NCBI GenBank assembly: GCA_963676655.2
Contig: CAXXKX010000003.1
Location: 3,534,001 to 3,598,000 of the forward strand
Source: G963676655 sp963676655
GTDB lineage: Bacteria; Verrucomicrobiota; Lentisphaeria; Victivallales; Victivallaceae
Direction of reading: 5' to 3'
Length of the DNA: 64,000 bases
Shown: positions 9,901-19,018 of the stretch, piece after piece
How positions within the stretch are numbered: position 1 is the stretch's first letter
Layout: every line of letters starts with the position of its first letter
Notes under the pieces: model-generated
Databases searched by the model: none
Seen by the model: only the letters and a program-made list of their open reading frames with translations
Told to the model about the DNA's origin: nothing
Translations under genes and position numbers: made by a program

Positions 9901-10259
9901 CGCGGCTGCCGATCGCGGTCAGCAGCATGAATGAAAAATGGACGGCCTATTTGTACGACGGCGCCATGGATAAACTGCGTCCGCTGGGAATTCTCGAAAA
10001 CACCGTCTGGGCGACAATTGTGGTATCCGGGCAGGAACTCTTTGCTGGACACCCGGTAACGGCAGACGACGACCGGTTGTTTATCCAGGTCACCCAGGCC
10101 GGAGCAAATGCCTGGAATATTGAAATTCATAATCCGACCGACAAAGAGATTATTACGGATGTGAAACTGAATAAGTATTTCCCCCCGTTCAAAGGGAAAA
10201 AAGATATTGGCCGGATTTCCCTGAAGGCCGGAAGTTCAACCTATAAATCTATTAAATGA
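6876..10259 (+). CDS. Giant GATase-like/PHP-like protein, reached by -1 frameshift from the LamG-like ORF
   Basis: The frame is open from the slippery site; the first possible start is TTG at 7101, inside a domain and without a ribosome site, so 1052 aa is the minimum and 1127 aa is the shifted part. The first 75 residues include a Lys/Pro linker and the opening PAVAFIGSTGGRLGFH of a glutamine-amidotransferase-like (ThuA/beta-galactosidase-trimerisation type) fold that continues to GPGRIVYLGITHEY. A PHP-like segment follows near GLIGARTAYSSGKGTVEQW and GFTIDDEIGNHYYYFG. The long C-terminal region is rich in beta strands and not recognised. No separate signal peptide exists, so export would depend on fusion to the upstream secreted ORF. 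Function is unknown; the locus suggests glycan processing. Confidence 0.65.
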   Translation, partial: VTEATEPKRRPAVAFIGSTGGRLGFHLARILDKDGFTVNDLPRSTLHGHPLRWNQIKNYNVLVISGLGESNADKSLTNYNKETALVLRKFLDAGGGILMLGHFGQRQTEITPQEVFLKPLGLQPVWMEMPINKKSVVATPWQVDFGYTTDIKDSPITKGVKALWYPAPKTRIGDQHHSLTFTTDKNWKTAVTGGKDSTTTYNVKGSHTSVSGEKHKPTWEKDMPLVALRTVGPGRIVYLGITHEYIQGRYAHSVLEDIVLNKGIGYRRSDGLKLLENSLRWLAEPSDKSRKLGGASTNKNLLLDPEKVVYGKPFNWDVQHDFRQTREDMPGLIGARTAYSSGKGTVEQWIKAAKKLGLKFIVFLEEYSKLKPEDFDKLKAECVKYSNDKFAAFPGFTIDDEIGNHYYYFGNAIPLPGPNLIDAEKKEFISYDPALGGHVKGQLGMTSLRFATGMCISKMTSGNYLFTKDAAPFSNWFGNWNSMAVLTSFDGKLEEFVFDDYRKIVNAGQGPTPLALTFVNDPAKIGEAKWRTVYKSTDGNIVNLKTFFNRHKFYPQNPCANYISSGPRIDSWNFVGSRDYEGNSRGDYLWNNYRWIIRGTVSSDVPLKEVRVWDGVKLFRRFLPKGKKKFTFDLDLTHNQQHYPLLEVIDENGGIAISREHWDRNHRLEEFNCGDRNNQLSYSKMIDSKGYQVMVGNNRTLGTPYKRIWSLALSGQPHEVFRTVAGFDGGRSYGPKFYANPRFIAKDGTKTSLPQITESRRRLHSFDIAIGDGIFKYDFTDNIRVANVWHTVWKTKPNEYFDVYYRMHYFQLDPDRPIGALLKCHKITLKKDLPNNGVALGNFMRPRDSKQYALRGAKGGFWAGAFSISKTPQPADVDFGLNSYAAMFDSSNGGAAVYPMLDGLKGHLRMDRINSFFSMNLPAELTPQKAGESVEFKMLYVGTPARPPHPLKNNSFFEKFYRQLGLDGGKGGYKLDIRSGKVLGQRYILRVDGSRDKCFSAKISGKLVARLPIAVSSMNEKWTAYLYDGAMDKLRPLGILENTVWATIVVSGQELFAGHPVTADDDRLFIQVTQAGANAWNIEIHNPTDKEIITDVKLNKYFPPFKGKKDIGRISLKAGSSTYKSIK

Positions 10260-10269
10260 AGGAATCATA

Positions 10270-12534
10270 ATGTATTTGCACAAACAAAAACTAAGCAGCA
10301 AAAGAATTGGAAAAGTATTCTGTTTGCTGACGGCTGTGACCATGACCGGATGCGTAACCGGCAGCGGCCTGTCCCGCAATAACTCAGCCATGGAAAAGTA
10401 TCTGGCGGCATATCAGAATCTGCCGGTTATCGAACGTTCCGACTGGATCAATGTCAAAACCGACATCAAACCGGCCGCGGTTGGCGACGGCGTCACGGAT
10501 GACACCGCCGCTCTGCAAGCGGCGTTCGCGTCAATGGAGGACCGCAAGGCTTCTCCGCGCATATTCTACTTTCCGCCGGGAACCTATCGCATTACCGACA
10601 CTTTAACCCTGACTAAAATGCAGGGCGGCGCGGTTTACGGCCACGGCCCCGGAATAACAAAGATCATCTGGGACGGACCGGCCGGTAAACGGATGATCCA
10701 CAGCAACGGCTTCGGTCGCTGCAACTGGTTCGGGCTGGGGTTTGACGGCAAAAGCAAAGCTTCAGTCGGGATCGACCACGACAGCAAGACCTATTATGAA
10801 ACAAGGGTGCGGTACGATTACTGCGGATTCGCCAACTTTACCGACAGCGGCATCAGGGTCGGGCACGAGCAGAAAGTTGCCAGCGCCGAAATTATGTTCT
10901 ACGACCTGAACTTCACCAACTGTAAACGCGGTATTTCATTTCTTCAGTTCAACGATTACGACAACGCGATTGTCCGAAATATTTTCCGCAATTGCGGCAC
11001 CGGCGTCTACTGTCACCGGGGGAATGTCTACGTTCGCGATTCACATTTTGAAAATTCCAAAGAACAGGATATCCTGATTCCGCCGCATTCGCATTCGGTC
11101 AGACGCTGTACCTCAATCGGCTCAAAAGCCTTTATCAAACCGGCCCAGGCGGGTAAATTCTCCCTGCTGCTGGCGGTACAGGATTGTTACGTAAAAGACT
11201 GGACCGACCCGCAAGGCGCGATCCAGCTGGTTAATCGCGGTCCGGCCATTATTTTCGATTCGGTTTTTACGTCAAAAATTCAATCCCCGGCTATTGCCCT
11301 GCTTAATCCGGGCAAATTTAAACAAGCGGCGGTTATCGCTAATGTAAACGGCAAAGTCGCTCCCGGCGCCAACGCTCATATCATCAAGGTCCAGCGTCAG
11401 CGCGATATGCTGATTTCTGAATTCGCCGACCGGCGCTGGAACCACCGTCCCGAACTGCCGACTAAAATCTTCGACGCGAAAAAATTCGGCGCGAAAGGCG
11501 ACGGCAGAACCGATGATTCAACCGCGCTGCAGAAAACAATCGATGCCGCTCAAAAGTACGGCAAAGGGGCTGAAGCATATATTCCTTCCGGTAATTACCG
11601 TTTAACCAAAACACTGCGGCTGAAAGCAGGTAATTACAGTATCGGCAGTTCCCTGACCTGGCGCTCAAGATTGATGTGGAGCGGCGCAAAATCTCAACCG
11701 ATGATGGCAACCCATAATCCGGACGGCGTAATGGTGCGCAATCTGCGGTTCAACGCTACGAAAAATTCCGGTGTGACCAGTATGAAAGTAACCGCTGACA
11801 AACCGGGCATATTCCGCACTGACGGCTGCTGGTTCGGCGACGCCCGCAAACCCAGCGTTCGCGGCCTGGTCCTGGATTCGCTCCCTGCAGGTTTCAAGGT
11901 TTACGGCGGACATGTTAACGGCGATACGCTGATCCGCAACTGCGGCGACGCGTTTATCCTGTTTGACGACTGGTATGCCGATTATGAGGGGCCGTTCGTC
12001 ATGGAAGGCGGCACCGGCAGCGGATTCATGGGAATCAACTCCGCCGTATCGAGCTGCTGCAATATCGATATGACCATTAAGGACAGCTCCTCCATCGTTA
12101 TCGGCGACTACTATACCGAACAGACCAATATCCATTTGTGCGCGACCGGCAACCCAGGCCAGACTCCCGGTCGGATCACCGTTTCATCCGCCAAACTTGG
12201 AGCTCGCGCGCCTGACAAAATACAGGTGGACGGTTATGCCGGGCAAATCACTTTTACCCGGGCGAATATGGTTAATTATCATACCAGATTCACCGGTAAA
12301 GACGACCAGCGGCTGCTCCTGCTTCTGCTGGGCAACGCGTTCCATCCGAACCGGCCCGAATTCGCCTTGAATCACTGCAAATATATTCTGCTGGGAAATC
12401 TGGTCTGGAATTTCAAGAACAAATCATTGCAGAAACTGCTCCCGGATACCGTGCATGATCTGACCGCGGACAAAGCGGTTAATAACGCGCTGGATCATTT
12501 CCGGGAACTCTCAATCGCCAATCTTAACAAATAA
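10270..12534 (+). CDS. Pectate-lyase-3-type double beta-helix lipoprotein
   Basis: A 754-aa paralogue of the gene at 2127-4370, with matching block order (SDWINVKTDIKPAAVGDGVTDDTAA, then NDYDNA, SHSVRRCTS and a second GDGRTDDSTALQ repeat near residue 410). Unlike its paralogue it has a lipoprotein signal: LLTAVTMTGC with Cys near residue 28. So one copy is predicted to be released and the other tethered to a membrane. GAAGGAATC supplies the ribosome site 10 bases after the preceding stop, suggesting co-transcription. The family degrades or binds acidic polysaccharides; the catalytic machinery is not assignable by eye. Confidence 0.8.
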   Translation: MYLHKQKLSSKRIGKVFCLLTAVTMTGCVTGSGLSRNNSAMEKYLAAYQNLPVIERSDWINVKTDIKPAAVGDGVTDDTAALQAAFASMEDRKASPRIFYFPPGTYRITDTLTLTKMQGGAVYGHGPGITKIIWDGPAGKRMIHSNGFGRCNWFGLGFDGKSKASVGIDHDSKTYYETRVRYDYCGFANFTDSGIRVGHEQKVASAEIMFYDLNFTNCKRGISFLQFNDYDNAIVRNIFRNCGTGVYCHRGNVYVRDSHFENSKEQDILIPPHSHSVRRCTSIGSKAFIKPAQAGKFSLLLAVQDCYVKDWTDPQGAIQLVNRGPAIIFDSVFTSKIQSPAIALLNPGKFKQAAVIANVNGKVAPGANAHIIKVQRQRDMLISEFADRRWNHRPELPTKIFDAKKFGAKGDGRTDDSTALQKTIDAAQKYGKGAEAYIPSGNYRLTKTLRLKAGNYSIGSSLTWRSRLMWSGAKSQPMMATHNPDGVMVRNLRFNATKNSGVTSMKVTADKPGIFRTDGCWFGDARKPSVRGLVLDSLPAGFKVYGGHVNGDTLIRNCGDAFILFDDWYADYEGPFVMEGGTGSGFMGINSAVSSCCNIDMTIKDSSSIVIGDYYTEQTNIHLCATGNPGQTPGRITVSSAKLGARAPDKIQVDGYAGQITFTRANMVNYHTRFTGKDDQRLLLLLLGNAFHPNRPEFALNHCKYILLGNLVWNFKNKSLQKLLPDTVHDLTADKAVNNALDHFRELSIANLNK

Positions 12535-12571
12535 ACCGCAAGGTTGGTGCTATAAGTAAAAGGATAAAAAA

Positions 12572-14605
12572 GTGTATTACAACCATGAAGAGCAGGAAGT
12601 GCGAAGACAGCTCTGGTTTTCGACTATTCGCAACCATACTGATAAGTTTTTCAACCCGGACGGCTCCGGCATTATTCCGCAGATGGACCCGCCCTGGCGC
12701 GAACCGTTGTGGATACTGTCGGCATTCTACACCGGGGAACAGGAGCATATCGACCTGGCCAATCGAGTTCTGGCCCGCTATAACTCTGGACCGCAAGTCG
12801 AGTATAAAACTCTGGGACAGCATTCCGGGCGAGAGTTCGGCATTTTTCAAAGCAATATTATCGCGGCGCTCTATCACGCGTTCGGACACCTGATGACGCC
12901 GGGCGCAGTTGAAGTGGCCCAATGGCATTGCAACGCCCTTTTTAAAACTTTCAACGGCTCGGCTCAACCGGATTACAAGTTCCACGGCGCTAATGACAAT
13001 ATGCCGATGATGGCCACTTACGGCCTGATTCTCGGCGGCGAAGCCATGGGTGATGCTCAAGCGGTCAAGCACGGCATCTGGAATCTGCATCAGCTGAAAA
13101 GGCATCTTTCCCGCTGTGCCTGGCTGAGCGAATACAATTCCTCGACTTACACCCCGATCACCCTGTGCGGCGCGGCACGGATCGCCTCCCACGCGAAATC
13201 GGCGGAGGCGCGCGAACTGGCGCTCGACATCGAACACCGTATCTGGGCCGAACTGCTCTTACATTTCCATCCCGAAGTCAAAATGCAGGCCGGACCGCAT
13301 TGCCGGGCCTACTGCATCGACAACGCCAACCACACCCATTCGCTCGAGGTCATCTACTGGCTGGTTTTCGGCGAGGAAATTTCCGGCCGGAATCCGATCA
13401 AATCGTATTACGAACATGACGGCAAGGAAGTGGTCCATTTTTGCGGCAACTGCGTCCAGAATATCGCGTCATATACCGAGATGTTCGATTTTGACCTGCA
13501 TGCGCCAAAGGAGCTTGCAGCTTTGGCGATAAACAAAACCTATCCGGTCCGCCACGCTGGCCGCAGCGAGATGATGTCTCATTTCAGAGGAAGCGGCGGC
13601 ACGGTCCATACTAAAACCTATATGGAAAAGGATTTTTCAATCGGAACCTCAACCATTCCGCTCTGCGGCGGCGAACAAACCAATCAACTATTCGTCAACT
13701 ACAAACGCAATCCGGAAGTCAAGACTTTCCGTGATTCTGCCACCGTGCTATATAAATATTTGACCGACTCCACGATTATCGGAGAACATGAAACATCGGT
13801 CGACGGCAATTTTACCGGCGAAATGTTCCAGAAAAATCAGGGCTGGGTCTATACCATGCAGAAGGACAACGTCGGGCTTATGACCTGTATTCCCAATCTG
13901 GTCAATGCGCCGCTTAACACCGATACCTTGAAACTGTGTATTCTGTTTGCCGGACATTACGGCTCGGTCGCCCGGGTTATCGCCAACGGCAAAGATTTGA
14001 CGGAGGAACAGGAAGTCTGCCCGGTATCGGTGGAGACCGGACAAGTTTACATCCATATCGTGCCGCTGCTGCCGACCAATCTGCCGCGCAAAGCCGCGAT
14101 CCGGTTCGGCCGCCAGAATGCTTTCGATGTTCTCGAATTAATTAACTATGAGGGTGAAAAACGCGAATTTACGGAAATTGAGCTGTCACACGTCCTGAAC
14201 GGCTACGTAATGACGGTGGAATCAAAATCAAAATACGCTTCACTGGAAGCGTTTCACGCGGAAAAATCCGATTTCCGTTTAACCGACTATCTGTTCTCAA
14301 AACACCGCTTCCTGCAATTTTTCCGTGATGACGTTGATTTTGAATTGGTTTACACGCCTGACCCGTTTGGGATTCAGACCGAAAGCATCGATGGCCGCCC
14401 GGTAGAGCGTCCGATGTATGCAAGCAATCAAATCGATGTTAATTCATTGCCGTTCATGATCGGAAAAGTGGAACGTAATTTTCCGTTTTTCCCGTGGCAA
14501 ACCAAGGAATGCGTCTCGTTCAAAAATTCCTGGCTGATCGGCTCCCGCGGCCTCCCCGGCGAATTCTACAACAACCGGTTCGAAAGCCTGAAAGACGATA
14601 TTTAA
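12572..14605 (+). CDS. Uncharacterised cytoplasmic alpha/alpha-toroid-like protein of the glycan locus
   Basis: A 677-aa protein. The only sensible start is GTG at 12572 with AAGGAT 8 bases upstream, starting MYYNHEEQEV. There is no signal peptide, unlike every other enzyme in this locus. The first 300 residues are helical with recurring aromatic, Asn and His patches (GREFGIFQSNIIAALYHAFG, FHGANDNMPMMA, HCRAYCIDNANHTHSLE), as seen in alpha/alpha-toroid enzymes acting on glycans such as heparinase-like lyases and unsaturated-glucuronyl hydrolases. The second half is beta-rich. I do not recognise a named family. Its position as last gene of the run and cytoplasmic prediction suggest a late step on imported oligosaccharides; this is inference. 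Confidence 0.5.
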   Translation: MYYNHEEQEVRRQLWFSTIRNHTDKFFNPDGSGIIPQMDPPWREPLWILSAFYTGEQEHIDLANRVLARYNSGPQVEYKTLGQHSGREFGIFQSNIIAALYHAFGHLMTPGAVEVAQWHCNALFKTFNGSAQPDYKFHGANDNMPMMATYGLILGGEAMGDAQAVKHGIWNLHQLKRHLSRCAWLSEYNSSTYTPITLCGAARIASHAKSAEARELALDIEHRIWAELLLHFHPEVKMQAGPHCRAYCIDNANHTHSLEVIYWLVFGEEISGRNPIKSYYEHDGKEVVHFCGNCVQNIASYTEMFDFDLHAPKELAALAINKTYPVRHAGRSEMMSHFRGSGGTVHTKTYMEKDFSIGTSTIPLCGGEQTNQLFVNYKRNPEVKTFRDSATVLYKYLTDSTIIGEHETSVDGNFTGEMFQKNQGWVYTMQKDNVGLMTCIPNLVNAPLNTDTLKLCILFAGHYGSVARVIANGKDLTEEQEVCPVSVETGQVYIHIVPLLPTNLPRKAAIRFGRQNAFDVLELINYEGEKREFTEIELSHVLNGYVMTVESKSKYASLEAFHAEKSDFRLTDYLFSKHRFLQFFRDDVDFELVYTPDPFGIQTESIDGRPVERPMYASNQIDVNSLPFMIGKVERNFPFFPWQTKECVSFKNSWLIGSRGLPGEFYNNRFESLKDDI

Positions 14606-14892
14606 AGTATAAGTCTTATATCATTTATTCTCGGATAATTTGGGAAATATTTTAAAAATTGATTTTATAAATAGTCACTACGCTTAAATAGTCACTACGC
14701 TTGACTGTAATAAAATCATAATATACTTATTTTTAATAACTTAATGATATTGTGATTATGGCAAATACTATTATGTAAACCGTAAACAAGATGGCTTTCA
14801 TTCCATATAAATCGTCTTGTAAAAACAAGAGAGGTATGTTATTTTTATATAAATGATCATATAATTAATTGATTTGCTGGAGGGAATATCTA
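14606..14892. other. AT-rich intergenic region with a 17-bp tandem repeat
   Basis: No gene is visible. The unit TAAATAGTCACTACGCT occurs twice in perfect tandem at 14668-14684 and 14685-14701. The base composition drops sharply after the glycan locus. It probably holds the promoter of the gene at 14893. Confidence 0.6.
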
Positions 14893-17217
14893 ATGCATAG
14901 ATGCTTCTATAAGCCGATGTGGACATTATTTTTTTTGTTCCCGATATTTTTACATACAGTTGTCGCAACAGATATACAGCGGAAATTATGGTTTTTCCAA
15001 GGCGGCAGTGCTCCCATCCCGCCACAACAGAATATATCCTGGCATGTTCCGGCAAGTGATATCCCGAATAATTTCACCAATGCGGTCCAAGCTTTATTTA
15101 AAAAAGGATTTGCCGATCCACGCGGTTGCGAATACCGGAAAATAACCATTGCCTGGGGAGACGATGCCTGGGGCTTTTTTTTCCGGGCGAAAACACACGG
15201 CTGGGTACTGCCTGAATCTGAAAACAGTACACAACGTTTCGCCATATTATGGAACGGACTGGTTTATCCGGTAATTGCTGTCGGAAAAAAAGTATCGGTC
15301 AAGAGTGACGTCCAGCAAATTATAAAGTATAATATTCAACAAATCAATATTACTAAAAATAAGTTGAGACTGCCTGAAAGCAAAAAACTGCAATGGCCCG
15401 AAATATTTCTTTACGGTATGTTACTGAGCTGTGGTTGCGGTGATGCGTCAATATGCGCTCTGCTGCTGCGTTTGGGAGACGTTAAACTGGCGGCGGAGGT
15501 TTACCGGACAGGAATCGAAATTCACGGCAAGCACTACCTTAAGCGCTTGCTCTCTCAACTTGAGTTCGATTACAAGTGGAACATATTCAGCCGGGCGCTG
15601 GCGGCGACTATGTACGGAGATGACAAACTCGCATTATGTTTCGCTGAACAATTAGAGCCATTGGTTAACAATGATAACACCGGGTTCGGTTCTACGTCTC
15701 GCAAGCTCCTTGACGATCTGCGTCGCCGTGAAAAAGAAAAACGCCAGCCGCTACCGGCTCCAAAGAATAAAATTGACGCCCTTATCCGCGATCTTGAAAA
15801 CGTCAATACCAGACAAATGGGTCAACCAGGTAGTGTAATCCTGGGCCAGGATAAACGAATAAAAGCTTTAATCGCGATCAGCACTCCGGCCATTGAAGAC
15901 CTACTGCAATGTCTGGAAAACGATCAACGCTTGACGCGATCAGTCAGTTTTGGTCGAGATTTCCATCGGCAACGTACTATAATAACCGTTGCCGATGCCG
16001 CTTATGTAGCTTTGTCAGGGATTCTTCAGCAGTCATTTTTTTTCACGGGGACCACTGCGGACAATGTATCACGTCGCAATCTTGAATCCAGAAGAAAGCT
16101 GGCCCGGAAGATTCGCAAGCACTACAACAGATATAAGAATATGAAGAATGAAGAAAAATGGTACAACATTCTTAAAAATAATGATGAAACGATTGAGGCT
16201 CAACTTCAGGCCGCCGCAAATATTTGCAGAAAAACCAATGTTAAAACAATACCTAATTCGTCAGGATTCTCAGTAACCTGTACCAGCAAATCCAACGGCA
16301 ATAGTGTCGGACTTACCGGAGAAATTCTTCGCGCTAAAACCAATCCGTCATTGTCTGAGTTACTCAATACACGCGCCATCAGTTATTTGCCGAAAAGTGA
16401 ATCGGCTATAGCAACATCGTTGGCTTTCCACAATGCGCAAAGAATGGCGCTGCTCTCAGCGAAATGGGACTTACGCAATAGTCTGCCGACCCTGAAACAG
16501 GTAAGTGCTGAAATTTACCGTGCGCTGCCAGAAGACGAATCATTCAAATCCAGACGGCTTGAATTGCTTATTCCATTAACGATTCAATGCACCAATGCCG
16601 GAGACAAATCAGCTTTGGTTCATTATTGTCGAACTCTCCAAGTCAACCCTGAAGCTGTCCTGGGAAAACATTGCAACGATGCCTGGGAAAAATATCTGGA
16701 ACCGCTTTATCAGTTTCCTGATGACAAAAACGTCAAATCAACTGCGGAAATAATTTTCTATACTTCCGGCAACTCATGGAGTAAATACTTCTGGAAGTTT
16801 CAAGATGCAAGAAGAATTAAATCTTATTACAATGGGCTGTTCGCGCAACTCATGCGCCTGACGTCCTATCAAAAACATGTTTTGAGCGGTCTTGAGAACA
16901 AAAATAAGATCATAAAATGGCAAACCGATATTACCGGGGACAGAGGAAATTTCAATTATGAATATCTAGACCGCAGCGGCAGCGGCAGCGAAGGATTCAA
17001 GATTGATGACGTAAAGCAAGATCCATTATTTCCGGGAAACCATAACGTTCAAATCCTCCGAGTTTGCGATGTTTATGCCAAAGCTCTATCATTAATGAAA
17101 GACACGGGATATCCGATTTTCCAGAATTACTGGAACGAAGAAAAACGCAATAAAGTCATTCAAAAAATACGTGCAATACTCTCGAATTCAATAAAATCCA
17201 AACAAACATCGGATTAA
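14893..17217 (+). CDS. Secreted protein with HEAT-like helical repeats, unknown function
   Basis: A 774-aa protein. The ATG at 14893 has GGAGGGA 8 bases upstream and gives a signal peptide ending near FLHTVVATDIQ; an in-frame ATG at 14869 lacks a ribosome site. The middle part (about residues 280-400) has the helical pattern IDALIRDLENVNTRQMGQPG, then IKALIAISTPAIEDLLQCLE, typical of HEAT-like repeat proteins found widely as uncharacterised secreted proteins in PVC and related bacteria. Long helices continue to the C-terminus. No catalytic motif is seen. It stands alone between two promoter-sized gaps. Confidence 0.6.
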   Translation: MHRCFYKPMWTLFFLFPIFLHTVVATDIQRKLWFFQGGSAPIPPQQNISWHVPASDIPNNFTNAVQALFKKGFADPRGCEYRKITIAWGDDAWGFFFRAKTHGWVLPESENSTQRFAILWNGLVYPVIAVGKKVSVKSDVQQIIKYNIQQINITKNKLRLPESKKLQWPEIFLYGMLLSCGCGDASICALLLRLGDVKLAAEVYRTGIEIHGKHYLKRLLSQLEFDYKWNIFSRALAATMYGDDKLALCFAEQLEPLVNNDNTGFGSTSRKLLDDLRRREKEKRQPLPAPKNKIDALIRDLENVNTRQMGQPGSVILGQDKRIKALIAISTPAIEDLLQCLENDQRLTRSVSFGRDFHRQRTIITVADAAYVALSGILQQSFFFTGTTADNVSRRNLESRRKLARKIRKHYNRYKNMKNEEKWYNILKNNDETIEAQLQAAANICRKTNVKTIPNSSGFSVTCTSKSNGNSVGLTGEILRAKTNPSLSELLNTRAISYLPKSESAIATSLAFHNAQRMALLSAKWDLRNSLPTLKQVSAEIYRALPEDESFKSRRLELLIPLTIQCTNAGDKSALVHYCRTLQVNPEAVLGKHCNDAWEKYLEPLYQFPDDKNVKSTAEIIFYTSGNSWSKYFWKFQDARRIKSYYNGLFAQLMRLTSYQKHVLSGLENKNKIIKWQTDITGDRGNFNYEYLDRSGSGSEGFKIDDVKQDPLFPGNHNVQILRVCDVYAKALSLMKDTGYPIFQNYWNEEKRNKVIQKIRAILSNSIKSKQTSD

Positions 17218-17232
17218 TTTTTCAGCTTGCGG

Positions 17233-17259
17233 TTGACAACTTTTCTTTATTGTATAAGC
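17233..17259 (+). promoter_or_regulatory. Possible promoter shared in sequence with 26331
   Basis: TTGACAACTTTTC followed 8 bases later by TATAAG, upstream of the gene at 17309. Almost the same block recurs at 26331-26357 in front of another accessory gene. The TTGACA to TATAAG spacing is only 14 bases, shorter than sigma-70 norms, so the true -10 could lie further down. Confidence 0.35.
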
Positions 17260-17308
17260 ATCAGATATGAGATTTGATGTGCAATAAACAATAGGAGAAA
17301 AGTTCATT

Positions 17309-18079
17309 ATGAGTACTGAAAAAGAAAAAAGTAAACAAAAGATTATCGCCATCGTCAAAGAATTTACTGATCCTAAACACCGCAAACAAGTTGACGAAGG
17401 CTTGAAAAAGGTTGAAAAGGCCAAAGGCAGATTAGATACGATGGTCAAGGAACTAGACAAGTTCTATGGAACGTTGGATAAATGGGCCAGCAAAGAAGCA
17501 AAAAATATTCGAGCAAATAAATATATAAATACAGGTGACTTGAAAATTAAAAAGGCTTTGACGGAAAACGAAATCAAGAAAATTCTTTTAAATAGAACTA
17601 AAGTAAAAGAAACACTTGCCAAACTGAAAAAGGCCCAGAATTTTTTAGGTGACGCCATTCCCAAATGTAGGAAAGCCGTGGACTCATACGGTAAAATATG
17701 TCAATTGGCAGGAGCCTTTGCCGATATCGAGAAATTACGCATTGAACAAAGCAAACTATCTTCTCCCGCTAGTTATGTAACATATTACAATAATCTTGCA
17801 ACCGGTTTTTCCGCCGCAAGCACTGCGATGAAGGAGTTAACCAACAAACTACCGCCAGGAGCATCGGATTATTGCGACTTCATCTTTTCAGTCGCCGAAA
17901 ATTCCGCAAAAGCAGCCAAAGTTGTCGGGGACTATACGACAAAACTGATTAACGAATTTAAAGCGTTTGACAAAGCATTAGCAAAAATGGGAGAAAAGAA
18001 CTCGTCATTTAATGATGGAGGAATACAAAGATACATATCCAAGCATCCTAATGACAAATCAAATATTTATTTACGTTGA
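17309..18079 (+). CDS. Small cytoplasmic coiled-coil protein, unknown function
   Basis: A 256-aa Lys/Glu-rich protein with AGGAGA 11 bases before the ATG. Nearly the whole sequence predicts as helix, with heptad-like stretches at residues 25-60 and 85-125, followed by a more mixed part containing SSPASYVTYYNNLATG. No signal peptide or membrane segment is seen. The AT-rich composition, isolated position and tail-to-tail overlap of 13 bases with the gene on the other strand suggest acquired DNA. Helical bundle proteins of this shape are common in toxin-delivery and phage contexts, but nothing specific is recognised. Confidence 0.55.
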   Translation: MSTEKEKSKQKIIAIVKEFTDPKHRKQVDEGLKKVEKAKGRLDTMVKELDKFYGTLDKWASKEAKNIRANKYINTGDLKIKKALTENEIKKILLNRTKVKETLAKLKKAQNFLGDAIPKCRKAVDSYGKICQLAGAFADIEKLRIEQSKLSSPASYVTYYNNLATGFSAASTAMKELTNKLPPGASDYCDFIFSVAENSAKAAKVVGDYTTKLINEFKAFDKALAKMGEKNSSFNDGGIQRYISKHPNDKSNIYLR

Positions 18080-18792
18080 GCACTGAGCTCGCTACGCCAT
18101 TTGTGCAAAAGATTTTCTGCTGATTTGCGGAGGGAAGAAGTATTTTCAACTTTCTCCAAGATTGAAAATGCTTTTTCCCCTGTATCAACAGCTTTCGACA
18201 AATTGTTTGTCCTATAATAGTTCTGAGCAAGAATCCAAAGGATCCTCATCTTAACTTTTGCAGTCCCACTGTGTGTTTTATGGGACTCAAGTTCTTTTAA
18301 ACCGATGTGACATATCCTGTTTGATTCGGTTATATCATTCAGTTGTTGAAAAACCTTTGCCTGGCTTGCGTAAATATATACAAGATAAAGATAATTTTCA
18401 CCGAATCTGGCAAACGTATGTAACTTATCCTGCAACTTTTTAGCTTTAACACTATTCTTCAAACTAATGTTATTCTTACTCTGAGTATAGTACAACTCAA
18501 ATAAAACAATTGCTTCAGGATAATACTTTTTCTCTGGATTGTTTTTTTCATTACTAAGTAAGCGTGTTTCTAAAAATTCAACGGCTTTGTCGTATTCTTT
18601 ATTTTTTATATATCTCTGAACTTTAAACTGCCACTTTTGAACCTTGGGACCGTTATCAGTCTTCAAATGTTTGTCTTTGACTAAGTTTTCTTTTGACAAA
18701 TCTTCTTTATTCTGCGCGTAGACATTACAAAATGAAATAGCTAAGAACCAACTAAAGTAAACCTTTAAACAATATTTTCCAGATATATACAT
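18067..18792 (-). CDS. Exported TPR-like repeat protein
   Basis: A 241-aa protein. The start at 18792 (MYISGKYCLKVYFSWFLAISFCNVYA) gives a signal peptide; the longer start at 18843 would place 17 extra residues before it. The rest is made of paired helices with the TPR rhythm: YDKAVEFLETRLLSNEK, FARFGENYLYLVYIYASQAKVF, SRICHIGLKELES, MRILWILAQNYYRTNNLSKAVDTGEKAFSILEK. TPR arrays bind peptides or other proteins. The gene ends within the last 13 bases of the convergent coiled-coil gene, so the two transcripts overlap; a functional pairing is possible but not shown. Confidence 0.6.
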   Translation of the reverse strand: MYISGKYCLKVYFSWFLAISFCNVYAQNKEDLSKENLVKDKHLKTDNGPKVQKWQFKVQRYIKNKEYDKAVEFLETRLLSNEKNNPEKKYYPEAIVLFELYYTQSKNNISLKNSVKAKKLQDKLHTFARFGENYLYLVYIYASQAKVFQQLNDITESNRICHIGLKELESHKTHSGTAKVKMRILWILAQNYYRTNNLSKAVDTGEKAFSILEKVENTSSLRKSAENLLHKWRSELSAQRK

Positions 18793-18916
18793 AGATACCA
18801 GAAACTCCCAATAAATTATTTGACAGTTAATATATGGCACCATATTCTTTTATCAAGACCTTATGGGATTAATTTTACCACCAGCCCAATAGCGGGGGGC
18901 TTGTGGAGTACTTTGC

Positions 18917-18963
18917 GGAAAAAGCAAAAAAATATCCTGACCATAAATTGTGATCAGGATATT
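18917..18963 (-). terminator. Rho-independent terminator of the GH16 gene
   Basis: AATATCCTGA at 18931-18940 pairs perfectly with TCAGGATATT at 18954-18963. Read on the minus strand the stem is followed by a T-rich run (TTTTTTTGCTTTTT), a classic intrinsic terminator 56 bases after the GH16 stop. Confidence 0.8.
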
Positions 18964-19018
18964 CTCTGTATAACCGGTTACGTTACTCCCGGTCAACGCT
19001 CCAGTTGCTATTTAATTT

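Noticed and set aside
7101..10259. TTG at 7101 as the true start of the giant protein
   Set aside because: No ribosome site, and the open frame upstream completes the GATase-like fold; treated as a frameshift product instead.
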